Shown: positions 16,888 to 27,293, counted from the first letter of the stretch. The stretch: 64,000 nucleotides of DNA from Cohnella thermotolerans DSM 17683 (GCF_000429825.1 NZ_AUCP01000001.1:310001-374000), one strand, 5' to 3'. Numbers and translations: made by a program. The notes: generated from the sequence alone by a model not told the origin.

Positions 16888-17850
16888 TTATAGCCCCTTG
16901 TAAAGGATCAAACCGGCGGCGGCAAACGCGAGCCCGACCGCCCAGAACACCGTGACGACGCGCCATTCGGACCAGCCGGACAGCTCGAAGTGGTGATGGA
17001 TCGGGCTCATCTTGAACACCCGCTTGCCCCGGGTTTTGAACGAAGCGACCTGAATGATGACCGACAGCATCTCCATGACGAACACGCCGCCGATCAGGAT
17101 GAGCAGAAGCTCCGTCTTCGTCAGAATCGCGACCGCCGCCAGCCCTCCGCCGATGCCGAGCGAGCCGGTGTCGCCCATGAACACCTTGGCCGGGTGCGCG
17201 TTATACACGAGAAACCCGAGCACGGCGCCGATCATCGCCGCGGAGAAAATCGCCGATTGCGGCTGGGCCGCTTGCAGCGCGATGAGCATGTAGGCGCCGA
17301 ACGCCAGGGCGCTTGTCCCGGACAGAAGGCCGTCCAGGCCGTCCGTGAAGTTCACGGCGTTGCTGGAGGCGAAGAAGATGACGATGACGAATAAATAATA
17401 GCCCCATCCGAGATCGAGCGTCCCGTGCACGCCGGGGAATCCGATCGCCGTGCTGTGTCCCATCCGGTGCAAAATGACGCAGAACAGAATGGAAAACAGC
17501 AGCTGCCCGAACAGCTTCTGCTTGGCCGTAAGGCCCAGGGAACGCTTCATGACGATCTTGATGTAGTCGTCCAGGAAGCCGACCAGCCCAAAGCCCAAGC
17601 AAGCGACGAGGAGCGCCCAGAAGGCGAGGCCCCGGTCGGAAAATTTCAGGAACGCCAGCGTCAGCGCCAGCAGGATGATGACGCCGCCCATCGTGGGGGT
17701 TCCGCTTTTTTTCCGGTGCGATTGCGGTCCTTCTTCCCGAACCTGTTGTCCGAACTTCATCCGACGGAGCACGGGAATGCACAGCGGACCGAGCAAGGCC
17801 GCCAGCACGAAGGATACGCCTAGCGTCCATAACGTCGATGCGTAGTCCAT
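16888..17850 (-). CDS. mraY: Phospho-N-acetylmuramoyl-pentapeptide transferase (MraY)
   Basis: Integral membrane enzyme that links UDP-MurNAc-pentapeptide to undecaprenyl phosphate to give lipid I. The 320-residue protein has about ten membrane segments and the catalytic motifs GTPTMGG, the Asp pair in [17 protein letters not shown], and the Mg site FMGDTGSL with IHHHFE. ATG at 17850 follows GGAGTGAG; four bases after murF. Confidence 0.98.
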   Translation of the reverse strand: MDYASTLWTLGVSFVLAALLGPLCIPVLRRMKFGQQVREEGPQSHRKKSGTPTMGGVIILLALTLAFLKFSDRGLAFWALLVACLGFGLVGFLDDYIKIVMKRSLGLTAKQKLFGQLLFSILFCVILHRMGHSTAIGFPGVHGTLDLGWGYYLFVIVIFFASSNAVNFTDGLDGLLSGTSALAFGAYMLIALQAAQPQSAIFSAAMIGAVLGFLVYNAHPAKVFMGDTGSLGIGGGLAAVAILTKTELLLILIGGVFVMEMLSVIIQVASFKTRGKRVFKMSPIHHHFELSGWSEWRVVTVFWAVGLAFAAAGLILYKGL

Positions 17851-17854
17851 AAGC

Positions 17855-19261
17855 TCACTCCACGGCCCCTCTCTGCAGCGCGAATACGACTTCTTCCAGC
17901 TTCATGCCCCGCGACGCCTTGACGAGCGCCAAGTCCGCCGGCCCGAGGCGCGCGAGCAGCTCCCCGATCAGCTCCCGCTTGTCGGCGAAGTGCCGGACGG
18001 CTCCCGGAGGGAAGACGCGCTCCGCTTCGCGTACGGCGTGAAGCGACAGCGGCCCGTACGCGAACAGGAAGTCCGTCTTGTCCGGCGTCGCATACCGGCC
18101 GATGCCGGCATGGAACGCCGCCTCTTCGGGGCCGAGCTCCAGCATGTCGCCGATGACGAGATATTTGCGGCCGCCGGCTTCGGGCGCTAGGCCGCCCAGC
18201 AAATCGATCGCGGCCCGCATCGACGTGGGGCTCGCATTGTAAGCGTCGTTGAGGACGGTCGCGCCGCTTCGCGCGGTCGTCCGTTCGATGCGCATGCCCG
18301 TAAGCTTCGCGGTGCGAAGCCCTTCGGCGATCCGCCCGGCGGACAGCCCGAACAGCCGGCCGATCGCCACGGCCGCCAGCGCGTTCAGCGCGTTGTGGCG
18401 GCCGGGAACGGGCAGCTCGTACTCCGTGTCCGGATCGTCCGCGACCGTAAAGCGGCTGCCTTGGGCCGTTCCTTCGAGGCGGCCGAGACGGAGGGCGCAG
18501 CCTTCGCCCTGGCCGAACGTAACCGCGCGCGTTCCTTCCGGAAGCGGCGCGGCCGCCAGCTCTTCGGCCAGCAGCGGCTCGTCGCCGTTGTAGACGAGCG
18601 TGCCGCCCGGCTGCAGCCCTTCCGCGATCTCCAGCTTCGCACGGGCGATGTTGCGGCGCGAGCCGAGCTGGAGCAGGTGCGATTCGCCGATGTTCGTAAT
18701 GATCGCGACAACGGGCTTCGCGATCCGCGTCAGCAGCGCAATCTCGCCTCGGCCGCTCATGCCCATCTCCAGCACGAGCACCTCTGTATCCGCGGGAGCG
18801 CGCAAAATTGTCAGCGGAAGGCCGATATGATTGTTGAAGTTGCCTTCGGTTTTCGTTACTTTATAGCCGGTCGACAGCACCGACGCGACGAGGTCCTTCG
18901 TCGTCGTCTTGCCGTTGCTGCCGGTTACGCCGACCGCCTTCGCCCCGATCGAGGCGAGGTAGCTTGCGGCCAGCCGCTGCAAAGCCGCGAGCGTATCCGC
19001 CACGACGATGAGCGGCAGCCTCGTGTCCGGCAGCGGCCGGTCCGCCTGCCACAGCGCCGCTGCGGCTCCCGCCGCTTCGGCGGCGGCCAGATGGTCGTGG
19101 CCGTCGAACCGTTCGCCCGCGAGCGGCACGAACAGCTGTCCGGCCGCCAGCGTGCGGGTATCGGTCGACACGCCCGCCACCCGCAGGTCTCCGGCTTCCG
19201 GTTCCGACGGAAAGCTTAAAGAGCCGCTCCAGGCGGCCACTTGTCGCAAAGACGCTTGCAT
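17855..19261 (-). CDS. murF: UDP-MurNAc-tripeptide--D-alanyl-D-alanine ligase (MurF)
   Basis: Adds D-Ala-D-Ala to complete the UDP-MurNAc-pentapeptide. The 468-residue protein has the MurF N-domain ([18 protein letters not shown]), [37 protein letters not shown] and the C-domain [14 protein letters not shown] at 19261 overlaps the murE stop by one base (TGATG); the GTG three bases upstream is equally possible and is at better distance from AAGGAG. Confidence 0.96.
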   Translation of the reverse strand: MQASLRQVAAWSGSLSFPSEPEAGDLRVAGVSTDTRTLAAGQLFVPLAGERFDGHDHLAAAEAAGAAAALWQADRPLPDTRLPLIVVADTLAALQRLAASYLASIGAKAVGVTGSNGKTTTKDLVASVLSTGYKVTKTEGNFNNHIGLPLTILRAPADTEVLVLEMGMSGRGEIALLTRIAKPVVAIITNIGESHLLQLGSRRNIARAKLEIAEGLQPGGTLVYNGDEPLLAEELAAAPLPEGTRAVTFGQGEGCALRLGRLEGTAQGSRFTVADDPDTEYELPVPGRHNALNALAAVAIGRLFGLSAGRIAEGLRTAKLTGMRIERTTARSGATVLNDAYNASPTSMRAAIDLLGGLAPEAGGRKYLVIGDMLELGPEEAAFHAGIGRYATPDKTDFLFAYGPLSLHAVREAERVFPPGAVRHFADKRELIGELLARLGPADLALVKASRGMKLEEVVFALQRGAVE

Positions 19262-20748
19262 CACTTGACTAGGCTCCTTAACGCGGCTCTCGCCACGAGG
19301 CGGTCGTCGAAATCGTGGGTGACGCCGCCAATGATTTGATAGGTCTCATGCCCTTTCCCCGCAATCAATACTACATCTCCGGGGCTTGCCATTTCAACCG
19401 CTTTGTGAATGGCCGCGGCGCGGTCCGGCTCCAGCTCGTAAGCGGCCGGATCGGCCCCCGCCTCCTTCAATCCGGCCTCGATGTCGGCCAGGATGGCGAG
19501 CGGGTCCTCCGTCCGCGGATTGTCGCTCGTGACGACGACGTAGTCCGACCATTCGTAGGCGATGCGGCCCATGATCGGACGTTTGGTCCGGTCCCGGTCT
19601 CCGCCGCAGCCGAATACGCAAATGACGCGTCCCGCCGCGATCTCGCGCACGGTCCGCAGCACGTTGTCCAGGCCGTCCGGCGTGTGGGCGTAGTCGACGA
19701 CGACGGCGAACGGCTGGCCTTCGTTCACGGCTTCGACTCTTCCCGGAACGCCCGGCGTACGCTCTAGGCTGTCCGCGGCCCGGTCCAGCTCGATGCCTTC
19801 GCACAGCGCGGCGGCCAGCGCGGCGAGCGCGTTGTACACGTTGAACTTGCCGACGAGCTGCAGGTTCACCTGGCGTTCGCCCCGGAACGTCTCGACCCGG
19901 AACGACGTGCCGGAGGCCGAGATGACGACATCCTTCGCCCGCACATGGGCGTCGTTCTCGACGCCGTACGTGACGACTTCGGCCGACGTCAGCCGGGCGA
20001 ACTTCCGCGAAGCCTCGTCGTCCGCGTTCAGCACGGCGTAGGTCCGCTCGCCCGGATCGCTTGCGTATGTATTGCCGAGCCGCGAGAAAAACAGCCCCTT
20101 CGCGTCCGCGTAAGCTTCCATCGTGCCGTGATAATCGAGATGGTCCTGCGTCAGGTTGGTGAAAATGGCCGTGCGGAACCGCGTTCCCTTCACCCGGCCT
20201 TGCTCCAGCGCGTGGGAACTCACCTCCATGACGCAGCGCTCCGTCCCGGCGTCCAGCATGTCGCGGAAGATGCGCTGCAGCTCGAGCGCGTCCGGCGTCG
20301 TCCCCGGCATCGGGAAGCTTCTCCCCCGGTAGCGCGTCTCGATCGTGCCGATGACGCCGGGCTCGATGCCGGCGTCCGCCAGAATGCGCTCGATCAGGTA
20401 CGTCGTCGTCGTCTTGCCGTTCGTGCCCGTGACGCCGATCGGCCGCAGGGCGTGCGAAGGATGTCCGTACCAGGCATCGGCCAGCATGGCGAGCGCCTGA
20501 CGGACGTTCGGCACGACGACCTGGGCGACCGGAAGCGGCAGCTCGCGGGAGACGACGAGCGCGGCGGCTCCCTTCTCGACCGCTTGCGGGGCGTAGTCGT
20601 GGCCGTCGACCGTATGGCCCGGCAGACAGAAGAACAGCTGGCCGGGCGAGACGCGGCGGGAATCCGATTCCAGTCCGGCGATGTCGATCCCGGCGTCTCC
20701 GACCGTCCGATATACCAACAAATTGCCTATGAGCTCTCGCAACTGCAT
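19261..20748 (-). CDS. murE: UDP-MurNAc-L-Ala-D-Glu--2,6-diaminopimelate ligase (MurE)
   Basis: Adds the third stem residue. The 495-residue protein has GVTGTNGKTTTTYLIERIL, MEVSSHALEQGRV and NLTQDHLDYHGTMEAYADAK, and the substrate motif SDNPRTEDP. The DNPR sequence marks meso-diaminopimelate specificity, so the wall is of the DAP-type expected in Paenibacillaceae. ATG at 20748 follows GGGAGG by 10 nt. A strong hairpin lies just upstream. Confidence 0.97.
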   Translation of the reverse strand: MQLRELIGNLLVYRTVGDAGIDIAGLESDSRRVSPGQLFFCLPGHTVDGHDYAPQAVEKGAAALVVSRELPLPVAQVVVPNVRQALAMLADAWYGHPSHALRPIGVTGTNGKTTTTYLIERILADAGIEPGVIGTIETRYRGRSFPMPGTTPDALELQRIFRDMLDAGTERCVMEVSSHALEQGRVKGTRFRTAIFTNLTQDHLDYHGTMEAYADAKGLFFSRLGNTYASDPGERTYAVLNADDEASRKFARLTSAEVVTYGVENDAHVRAKDVVISASGTSFRVETFRGERQVNLQLVGKFNVYNALAALAAALCEGIELDRAADSLERTPGVPGRVEAVNEGQPFAVVVDYAHTPDGLDNVLRTVREIAAGRVICVFGCGGDRDRTKRPIMGRIAYEWSDYVVVTSDNPRTEDPLAILADIEAGLKEAGADPAAYELEPDRAAAIHKAVEMASPGDVVLIAGKGHETYQIIGGVTHDFDDRLVARAALRSLVK

Positions 20749-20770
20749 TCGCGTTCGTCCTCCCGGATTT

Positions 20771-20831
20771 CGGTCCGCCCCTTGGGGCGGACCGTACCCT
20801 CATTATCGTCCAACCTTCCGGCCCTTTACAA
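20771..20831 (-). promoter_or_regulatory. Candidate promoter and 11-bp hairpin upstream of murE
   Basis: On the minus strand TTGTAA (20831-20826), an 18-bp spacer and GATAAT (20807-20802) look like a sigma-A promoter. Just downstream, 20771-20794 is a perfect inverted repeat (CGGTCCGCCCC and complement, 2-nt centre) ending about 10 nt before the murE ribosome binding site. It lacks a T-run, so it is not a plain terminator; it could affect message stability or translation, which is inference. Confidence 0.4.
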
Positions 20832-20883
20832 GGGCGGCGGAGGACATTTTCAGAAAATGAACGATTTTTAACGAGGCGGCGCC

Positions 20884-22803
20884 TCAATCGTCCGATCCGA
20901 GGTAGATGCGGATGACCGACCCTTTCTCGACTCTCGCTCCGGCCGCCGGCGCCTGGCGGAGAACGGTGTCGCCCTTGCCGGACGACGACAGCCGGAAGTT
21001 CATGTTCATGTCCTCGTACAAGTCGGACACCGTCTTGCCGACGAGGTTCGGGACGGTCACCGTCGGCGTCTCGCCGTACTTGTACTCCTTGTTCAACTGC
21101 TGCTTCCGCGGTTCGACGCCGAGATGCGGCAGCGCGTCGGCCATAATGTTCCGGACGATCGGCGCGGCGACGACGCCGCCGAATTGAATCCCTTGCGGAT
21201 TGTCCACCGCCACGTAGACGATGAGCTTCGGATCGTCCGCGGGGGCGAAGCCGATGAAGGAAACGATGTGCTCGCTGGCGGAGTAGCGGCCGTTCACGAC
21301 CTTCTGCGCCGTCCCCGTCTTGCCTCCGACCCGGTAGCCGTCCAGGAACGCCCCGCCGCCCGTTCCTTGCGCCACGACGCTCTCCAGCGCTTCGCGCACC
21401 TGCTTCGACGTCTCGGGCGAGATCACTTGCCGGACGAGCTCCGGCTGCACGTCCTCGAGCACCATGCCGGTCTCCGGCTGAATCCACTGCTTGGCGACGT
21501 GGGGCTTGAACAGCTTGCCGCCGTTGATCGCCGCCGCCACCGCCGTAATCTGCTGGATCGGGGTGACGGACACCCCTTGCCCGAACGAAGTCGTCGCCAG
21601 CTCGACCGGTCCGACCTGATTCGGCTTGAACAGAATGCCGTTCTCCTCGCCGATCAGATCGATGCCGGTCCGCTTGCCGAAGCCGAAGTTTTTAATATAC
21701 TCGAAAAGCTTCTCCTTGCCAAGCCGCTGCCCGAGCGCTACAAAGCCGGGGTTGCAGGAGTTCTCGACGACTTCCAGGAACGATTGGCTGCCGTGTCCGC
21801 CCCGCTTCCAGCAGCGCAGCTTCGCGCTGGCGACATCGGCGTAGCCGGGGTCGTAGAAAAATTCGTTTTTCAAATCGACCTTGCCCTCTTGCAGCGCGGC
21901 GGACAGCGTAATGATCTTGAACGTCGACCCGGGCTCGTACGTCATCCAGATCGGCAGGTTCCGGTTGTACACCTCCGGACTGGCCTCCTGGTAGTGGGCC
22001 GGATCGAACGTCGGCCGGCTCGCCATCGCCAGCACTTCTCCCGTGTTCGGGTCCATCGCGATGGCGATGGCGCTGTTCGGCTGATATTTCAGCACCGCCT
22101 GGTCCAGTTCCCGCTCCACGATCGACTGGACTGTCTGGTCGATGGTCAGCTTCAGCGTCAGTCCGTCGCGGGGCGGCGTATATTTCTCGGACGAATTCGG
22201 CATCGTGCGTCCCGCCGCGTCGGTGAGCGACGATACGTTGCCCTCGATTCCCTTGAGCAAGTCGTTGTACTTGAGCTCGACGCCGTTCAGCCCGTCTTCG
22301 TAGCCGGTGAAGCCGAGAATGTTCGCTGCCAAATTGCCGAACGGATAGTAGCGTTTGCTGTCTTCCGCGACGACGATGCCGGGGAGATTCAGACTGCGGA
22401 TTTGCTGCGCCAGCTCGGTCGTAATGCGGCGGCCGCCGGGCTGAAGCTTGACGTTCATTTCGCCTTTGGTCAGCTGCCCGTACAGCTTCTCTTCCGTCAT
22501 CCCGAGCAGAGGGGCGAGCACGGCCGCCGTCCCCTTCGGATCCTTCACCTGCACCGGCACGGCGTAAATGGTCGGGTTGGTCACGTCGTAAGCCAGCTTG
22601 ACGCCGCCGCGGTCGACGATGTCGCCTCGCTTGGCCTCGAACGGAATTTCCCGCCGCCACGAATTCTCCGCCAGCTGGGACAACTTCCCGCCGGCCCATA
22701 GCTGAACGTAGCCCAAGCGGAAGAGAAGCCCGCAGAAGGCGAGGATCACGCCGATCAGCACGAGAAAAAGCCGCCTTCGCACGGTCACCTGCGAGATTTT
22801 CAC
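20884..22803 (-). CDS. spoVD: Class B penicillin-binding protein SpoVD (one PASTA domain)
   Basis: Transpeptidase that crosslinks spore cortex with SpoVE. The 639-residue protein has a short basic N-terminus, one membrane segment (about residues 11-32), the PBP dimerisation domain, and the transpeptidase domain with Ser293 in GSTFK, SCN at 349-351 and Lys495 in KTGTAQ. One PASTA domain ends the protein (about 578-636). GTG at 22803 is chosen for GGAGG 7 nt upstream; the frame is open further up without a site. The second bPBP gene is pbpB, 91 bp upstream. Confidence 0.95.
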   Translation of the reverse strand: MKISQVTVRRRLFLVLIGVILAFCGLLFRLGYVQLWAGGKLSQLAENSWRREIPFEAKRGDIVDRGGVKLAYDVTNPTIYAVPVQVKDPKGTAAVLAPLLGMTEEKLYGQLTKGEMNVKLQPGGRRITTELAQQIRSLNLPGIVVAEDSKRYYPFGNLAANILGFTGYEDGLNGVELKYNDLLKGIEGNVSSLTDAAGRTMPNSSEKYTPPRDGLTLKLTIDQTVQSIVERELDQAVLKYQPNSAIAIAMDPNTGEVLAMASRPTFDPAHYQEASPEVYNRNLPIWMTYEPGSTFKIITLSAALQEGKVDLKNEFFYDPGYADVASAKLRCWKRGGHGSQSFLEVVENSCNPGFVALGQRLGKEKLFEYIKNFGFGKRTGIDLIGEENGILFKPNQVGPVELATTSFGQGVSVTPIQQITAVAAAINGGKLFKPHVAKQWIQPETGMVLEDVQPELVRQVISPETSKQVREALESVVAQGTGGGAFLDGYRVGGKTGTAQKVVNGRYSASEHIVSFIGFAPADDPKLIVYVAVDNPQGIQFGGVVAAPIVRNIMADALPHLGVEPRKQQLNKEYKYGETPTVTVPNLVGKTVSDLYEDMNMNFRLSSSGKGDTVLRQAPAAGARVEKGSVIRIYLGSDD

Positions 22804-22894
22804 ATGAGGTCCTCCTTCCCGAAAAAGCCGAAACAAGCCATAAGCGCTTAGTTCCAAGCTATTCCGGGAAGGCGGCGGTTAGAACAAGCCCCCG

Positions 22895-25210
22895 TTATCC
22901 GGAAGGGTAATCATCCCCGCTCCCGTTACCGGATTGGCCGGACGAGCCGCCGGTTCCGCCTTCGCCCGCCTTGTCACCGTTCGCGTCTTCCCCCGCTGGC
23001 GCCTCCGCTTCTTGCCCGGCTGCCGCTGCCTGTCCCGGCGGCGCCAGCGTCAGCGTCACGGCGAGCTTGCCGTTCCGCTGCGCGCTTTCCTGCGCAACGA
23101 CATAGCCTTCTCCTTTGGCGGTGCAGGACGCCTCCAGCAGCGAGCACATTTCCAGAGCGTCGCGCAGCGACAGGCCCTTCATATCCGGCACGCTGCCGAC
23201 CTCGTTCTCGGTGACGAGATAGATGGATTGATCGGTCGGAATGACGCTGCCTTTCTTCGGAAGCTGCTGCAGCACTTTGGTCCCTCTGCCGATCACCTGA
23301 GCGTCGAACGAGCGGCCCGCCAGCTCGCTCTTCGCCTGAGCGACCGTCATGCCCGTCACGTCCGGTACGGTTGTCGTGACCGGAACCGGCGACGAGCCCG
23401 CGTTGTCGGCCGCTTTTCCTTCCTCTTCCTTCGGCAGCTCCGGCATGACGCCCAAATGCTGCAGCGACTGTCCCATAATTTGCTTGAAAATCGGCGCCGC
23501 CACGGAGCCGCCGCCAGCGAATTTGTCGTCCGGCCGGTCGACCAGAACGTAAAGCACGATTTTGGGGTCGTCGACCGGCGCGTAACCGATAAACGAGACG
23601 ACATATTTGTCTTCCGAGTAAACGCCGTTCTCGACGACCTGCGCCGTTCCCGTCTTGCCGGCGATCCGGTAGCCGGGGATGTAGGCGTTGCGGCCGGTGC
23701 CGATCTCCTGATCGCTGACGACCTGCTCCAGATACTCCCCTACCTTCTTGGACGTCTCCTCCGAAATGACTTGGCGAACGACTTCCGGTTCGATCGTCGT
23801 CTTCTGCCCGGTGGCCGGGTCGGTGATCGCCTTCACGATATGGGGCTTCATCAGCTTGCCGCCGTTCGCGACCGCCGCCACGGCGGCGACCTGCTGAATC
23901 GGCGTCACCGTGACGCCCTGGCCGAAGGTGGCGGACGCGTAGTCCCGGTTCCAGGTCAGCGTCGTCTTGCCGAGCACTTCGCCTTGCAGCTCGATGCCGG
24001 TTTTGGCGCCGAAGCCGAATTTGTTGATATATTCCTTGAATTTCTCTTTGCCTAGCATCTCGTAGCCGAGCTTGACAAAGGCGACATTGCTCGAACGCTT
24101 CAGGCCTTCCAGGAAGGATATCGTCCCCCATCCGACGTAGTTATGGTCGTGGATGGGCCTGTCCTTGCTGGAAATGCTGATGCTTCCCGATTTATAGGTA
24201 GCGTTCGGATTGAACAGCCCTTCCTGCACGGCGGCCGCGAGCGTGACGATTTTGAACGTCGAGCCGGGCTCGTAGACCGATTGGATCGCATTGTTCTTGA
24301 ACGCTTCCTGGTTCGTTGTCAACCAGTAGGCGTTCGGATTGAAGTCCGGCAAGCTGACCATGCCGAGAATGTCCATCGTCTTCGGGTCCGCGGCGATGGC
24401 GGTGATGCTGACGGGATTATATTTCTGATAGGCTTCCCGCAGCGCTTCTTCCATGTAAAATTGAATGTCCCGGTCGATCGTCGTCGTCACGTTCTTCCCG
24501 TCGACCGCCTGCTTCACTTCCACTTTGCCGTCGGGCAGCTGCGTGCGAATGCCGTCCTTCTCGTACTTAATTTCCCCGGGTTCGCCCTTGAGCTCGTCGT
24601 TCATCGTTTTCTCGAGCCCCATCTTCGCCTCGCCGTCCTTGTTCTCGAATCCGAGAATTTGCGAGGCGAGCGAGCCGTTCGGATAATAGCGCTTCTTATC
24701 TTCGATGAAATAGATGCCTACGTCCGATTTGCCCGTCAACTTGCTCATCTGGTCCTTGAACGCCTTCAGCCGGTCGGCGACCTCCTTGTCCATCTTCCAG
24801 CCCTCGGGCCGCACTTCCCGCTGCTCGTAATAAGTGCCGTCCCCCTTGGTCGCGTTCACGATCGCCCGGACTTCCGATTCCGGCTTGCCCAGCACGAGAT
24901 GAATCTTCGAGACGATCTGATCGAGCAGCCGCCACTCGGGATGAGCTTCTTCCAGCTCGTGAATCTTCGAAGGACTGACGGCGAGCGTATACGCCGAAGC
25001 GTCGGCGGCGAGCACCTTCCCGTCCCGGTCCAGAATCATTCCCCTCTCTTGCGGCAGCTTCTTGCTCGTCATCCACGTCTCCCGCGCCTGCTTCTCCCAG
25101 AAGGCGGCGTTCGCCACCTGAACCCAGTAGATTCGGCCGAATAAACCGACAAAAAGGAGGGTCAGCAACCCTCCCAGCATCAACGTGCGCAATTTGATTC
25201 TTCTTGTCAT
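22895..25210 (-). CDS. pbpB: Class B penicillin-binding protein 2B (division transpeptidase)
   Basis: Septal transpeptidase equivalent to FtsI. The 771-residue protein has one N-terminal membrane segment (about 10-28), the dimerisation domain, and catalytic Ser317 in GSTFK, SSN at 373-375 and Lys519 in KTGTAQ. Two PASTA domains follow (about 612-735), then a low-complexity tail rich in Gly, Ser, Asp and Glu (737-771) not found in the shorter SpoVD. ATG at 25210 has GAGGAG upstream. Directly downstream of ftsL. Confidence 0.95.
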   Translation of the reverse strand: MTRRIKLRTLMLGGLLTLLFVGLFGRIYWVQVANAAFWEKQARETWMTSKKLPQERGMILDRDGKVLAADASAYTLAVSPSKIHELEEAHPEWRLLDQIVSKIHLVLGKPESEVRAIVNATKGDGTYYEQREVRPEGWKMDKEVADRLKAFKDQMSKLTGKSDVGIYFIEDKKRYYPNGSLASQILGFENKDGEAKMGLEKTMNDELKGEPGEIKYEKDGIRTQLPDGKVEVKQAVDGKNVTTTIDRDIQFYMEEALREAYQKYNPVSITAIAADPKTMDILGMVSLPDFNPNAYWLTTNQEAFKNNAIQSVYEPGSTFKIVTLAAAVQEGLFNPNATYKSGSISISSKDRPIHDHNYVGWGTISFLEGLKRSSNVAFVKLGYEMLGKEKFKEYINKFGFGAKTGIELQGEVLGKTTLTWNRDYASATFGQGVTVTPIQQVAAVAAVANGGKLMKPHIVKAITDPATGQKTTIEPEVVRQVISEETSKKVGEYLEQVVSDQEIGTGRNAYIPGYRIAGKTGTAQVVENGVYSEDKYVVSFIGYAPVDDPKIVLYVLVDRPDDKFAGGGSVAAPIFKQIMGQSLQHLGVMPELPKEEEGKAADNAGSSPVPVTTTVPDVTGMTVAQAKSELAGRSFDAQVIGRGTKVLQQLPKKGSVIPTDQSIYLVTENEVGSVPDMKGLSLRDALEMCSLLEASCTAKGEGYVVAQESAQRNGKLAVTLTLAPPGQAAAAGQEAEAPAGEDANGDKAGEGGTGGSSGQSGNGSGDDYPSG

Positions 25211-25233
25211 GCCCTTTCACTCCTCTTGCTGGC

Positions 25234-25635
25234 TTACGGCTTCGTCGTCTCGGCCGACGGACCGGAAGGGGGAGTCAGAGTGATCGGTTGTCCGTCGAGG
25301 GGCTGCAGGCCGTATTTGGTCGCCATCTCCTTAATGCGGCCGGGATCCTTCAACCGCTCGACTTCCCGCTGCAGTTCCTTCGATTGTTCGACCGCTTGGT
25401 CGTATTGATCGCTCGTCGTCTGAATCTCGCGGTTCAATTGATAGAGTTCCGCGTAACGGTAGACGACGAGGCTGGCCACGGCGACAAACACGAGCACGGC
25501 CAGCAAATACAGCAGCTTCTCTCCGACCGGAATGCCGCGGCGCCGGTTCCTCGGCGCCTGCTGCGGATTTCGTCTGTTCGCCGTCTCCGCTTTCTTGCGT
25601 TCCTCGCGCAGCGCCAGGTTGCCGTAATATTGCAT
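25234..25635 (-). CDS. ftsL: Cell division protein FtsL
   Basis: Small bitopic divisome protein of 133 residues: basic cytoplasmic N-terminus, one membrane segment (about 40-60), then a coiled-coil with leucine-zipper-like spacing (ELYQLNREIQTTSDQYDQ onward) that pairs with DivIC. Sequence is weakly conserved, so the call rests on architecture and on its position between rsmH and pbpB. ATG at 25635 follows AAGGGGGG. Confidence 0.88.
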   Translation of the reverse strand: MQYYGNLALREERKKAETANRRNPQQAPRNRRRGIPVGEKLLYLLAVLVFVAVASLVVYRYAELYQLNREIQTTSDQYDQAVEQSKELQREVERLKDPGRIKEMATKYGLQPLDGQPITLTPPSGPSAETTKP

Positions 25636-25673
25636 GCTTTATGCCCCCCTTGCGGATTTCGGTCTCATTGTAT

Positions 25674-26648
25674 TTAGATTTGGCTTGTGTCTTCGAGTTT
25701 CTCGGCGATTCGCAGCTTGGCGGAACGGGCCCGGTTGTTGGCTTCCAGCTCCCGTTCGGACGGAACGATCGGCTTGCGCGGCGTCAGCCGCAGCCTGCCG
25801 CCGCCCCCTCCGCAGACGCACACCGGAAAATCGGGCGGACATCGGCACGCCGCGACTTCCTTGGCGAACGTCATCTTGCAAATGCGGTCTTCCAGGGAGT
25901 GGAACGTAATGACGGCGATGCGGCCCCCCGGCCGCACGCAATCGATCGCTTGGAGAAGCGCCTCGCGGAACGCTTCGAGCTCGTCGTTCACGGCGATCCG
26001 AATCGCCTGGAACGACCGTTTGGCCGGGTGAGGGCCCGTTCTTCTCGCCGCTGCGGGGATGCCGGCCTTGATCAGCTCGGCCAGCTCTCCCGTCGTCTCG
26101 ATCGGCGCTTTCGCCCGGGCCTGAACGATCTGCCTCGCGATGTTGCGGGCGAACTTCTCCTCGCCGTAATCGCGGAGAATGCGCGCGATGTCGGCTTCGT
26201 CCCAACCGTTCACGATGTCCTTGGCCGACAGGGGCTGGGAACGGTCCATCCGCATATCCAGCTCCGCGTCCTGGTTGTAGCTGAAGCCTCGATCCGCTTC
26301 GTCCAGTTGCGGACTGGATACGCCCAGGTCGAACAGCACGCCGTCCACCCGGGGCATTCCGTTCGTCTCCGGAACGCCGGCTTTGCGAAGCGCCTCGATC
26401 AGGCGCCGGAAGTTGCTCTTCACCAACGTTACGGCCTCGCCGTAAGGCTTGAGCCGCTCCCGCGCATGGGCGAGGGCGTTGTCGTCCTGGTCCAGGCCGA
26501 TCAATCGCCCCTGTCCCGGTATGAGCTTCTGGGCGATCGCCTCGCTGTGACCCGCCCCTCCGAGCGTGCAGTCGACGTAAATGCCGTCCGGACGGACGCG
26601 CAGCCCTTCGACCGCTTCCTCTTTCAGCACGGTAATATGGTGGAACAT
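25674..26648 (-). CDS. rsmH: 16S rRNA (cytosine-1402-N4)-methyltransferase RsmH
   Basis: SAM-dependent methyltransferase of 16S rRNA. The 324-residue protein begins [16 protein letters not shown], contains the SAM-binding [13 protein letters not shown] and [11 protein letters not shown], the conserved [19 protein letters not shown] segment (split by the reader as LGVSSPQLD), and [12 protein letters not shown] at 26648 follows GGGAGG. Second gene of the dcw cluster, 80 bp after mraZ. Confidence 0.97.
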   Translation of the reverse strand: MFHHITVLKEEAVEGLRVRPDGIYVDCTLGGAGHSEAIAQKLIPGQGRLIGLDQDDNALAHARERLKPYGEAVTLVKSNFRRLIEALRKAGVPETNGMPRVDGVLFDLGVSSPQLDEADRGFSYNQDAELDMRMDRSQPLSAKDIVNGWDEADIARILRDYGEEKFARNIARQIVQARAKAPIETTGELAELIKAGIPAAARRTGPHPAKRSFQAIRIAVNDELEAFREALLQAIDCVRPGGRIAVITFHSLEDRICKMTFAKEVAACRCPPDFPVCVCGGGGGRLRLTPRKPIVPSERELEANNRARSAKLRIAEKLEDTSQI

Positions 26649-26727
26649 CTATGCAAGCCTCCCGGCAACCTCTCGGGGTCGTTCGTTTTTGTCTATGTTG
26701 TAGGAGTGTGTGAACCGAATCAGAGAA

Positions 26728-27165
26728 TCAGAAATTGAAATCGAAGTCGACCAGCTTCTCGGCAATCTCGTTGAACGACTCTTGCGATTGCTGGTTGTAC
26801 GCCTCCCAGGTGGCTTTATCCCAAATTTCCACCCGCGTGGAGACGCCGATCACGATGCAGTCCTTGTCCAGCTTCGCGTATTCCCGCAGATGCGACGGCA
26901 CGTTTACCCTTCCCTGTTTGTCCCACTCGCATTCCGATGCGCCCGAGAAGAAGAACCGGGTAAAGGCGCGCGCGTCGGACTTCATCATCGGCAGCTGCTT
27001 CAGCTTCTGCTCCAGCTGGTTCCATTCCTGCCGGGGATAGACGAACAGACAGTTGTCCAGTCCGCGGGTGATAATAAAATCGGGGCCGAGGGCTTCGCGG
27101 AATTTCGCGGGAATGATGATGCGGCCTTTGTCGTCGATGGAGTGCTGATATTCCCCCAAAAACAT
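26728..27165 (-). CDS. mraZ: Transcriptional regulator MraZ
   Basis: DNA-binding repressor/regulator of its own dcw operon. The 145-residue protein has two SpoVT-AbrB-like halves with the paired motifs DDKGRIIIP (about residues 11-19) and DKQGRVNVP. It forms ring-shaped oligomers in other bacteria that contact several repeated boxes at once. ATG at 27165, with GGGGGGAG upstream. Four 10-bp-spaced boxes lie just upstream. Confidence 0.97.
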   Translation of the reverse strand: MFLGEYQHSIDDKGRIIIPAKFREALGPDFIITRGLDNCLFVYPRQEWNQLEQKLKQLPMMKSDARAFTRFFFSGASECEWDKQGRVNVPSHLREYAKLDKDCIVIGVSTRVEIWDKATWEAYNQQSQESFNEIAEKLVDFDFNF

Positions 27166-27179
27166 GCGCCCTCGTCACT

Positions 27180-27221
27180 CCCCCCATTTTACACCACTTT
27201 CCCCCACTTTGAACCACTTAG
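27180..27221 (-). promoter_or_regulatory. MraZ operator: four direct 10-bp repeats
   Basis: Read on the minus strand, the 40 nt ending 14 nt before the mraZ start are four consecutive decamers: AAGTGGTTCA, AAGTGGGGGA, AAGTGGTGTA, AAATGGGGGG. The TGG(G/T) core recurs every 10 bp, matching the described MraZ-box arrangement in E. coli and other bacteria. Most likely the autoregulatory site of the dcw cluster. Confidence 0.8.
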
Positions 27222-27239
27222 GATGAATTATTCGCCCCC

Positions 27240-27271
27240 TAAAATAAAAATCCTGCTGCGAGAGCAGGATT
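27240..27271 (-). terminator. Rho-independent terminator after the DUF4349 gene
   Basis: On the minus strand AATCCTGCT, loop CTCGC, AGCAGGATT is followed by TTTATTTT. It lies 23 nt downstream of the DUF4349 stop and separates that gene from the mraZ promoter region. Confidence 0.85.
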
Positions 27272-27293
27272 AAGAAAAAATTATTTTACGAGA

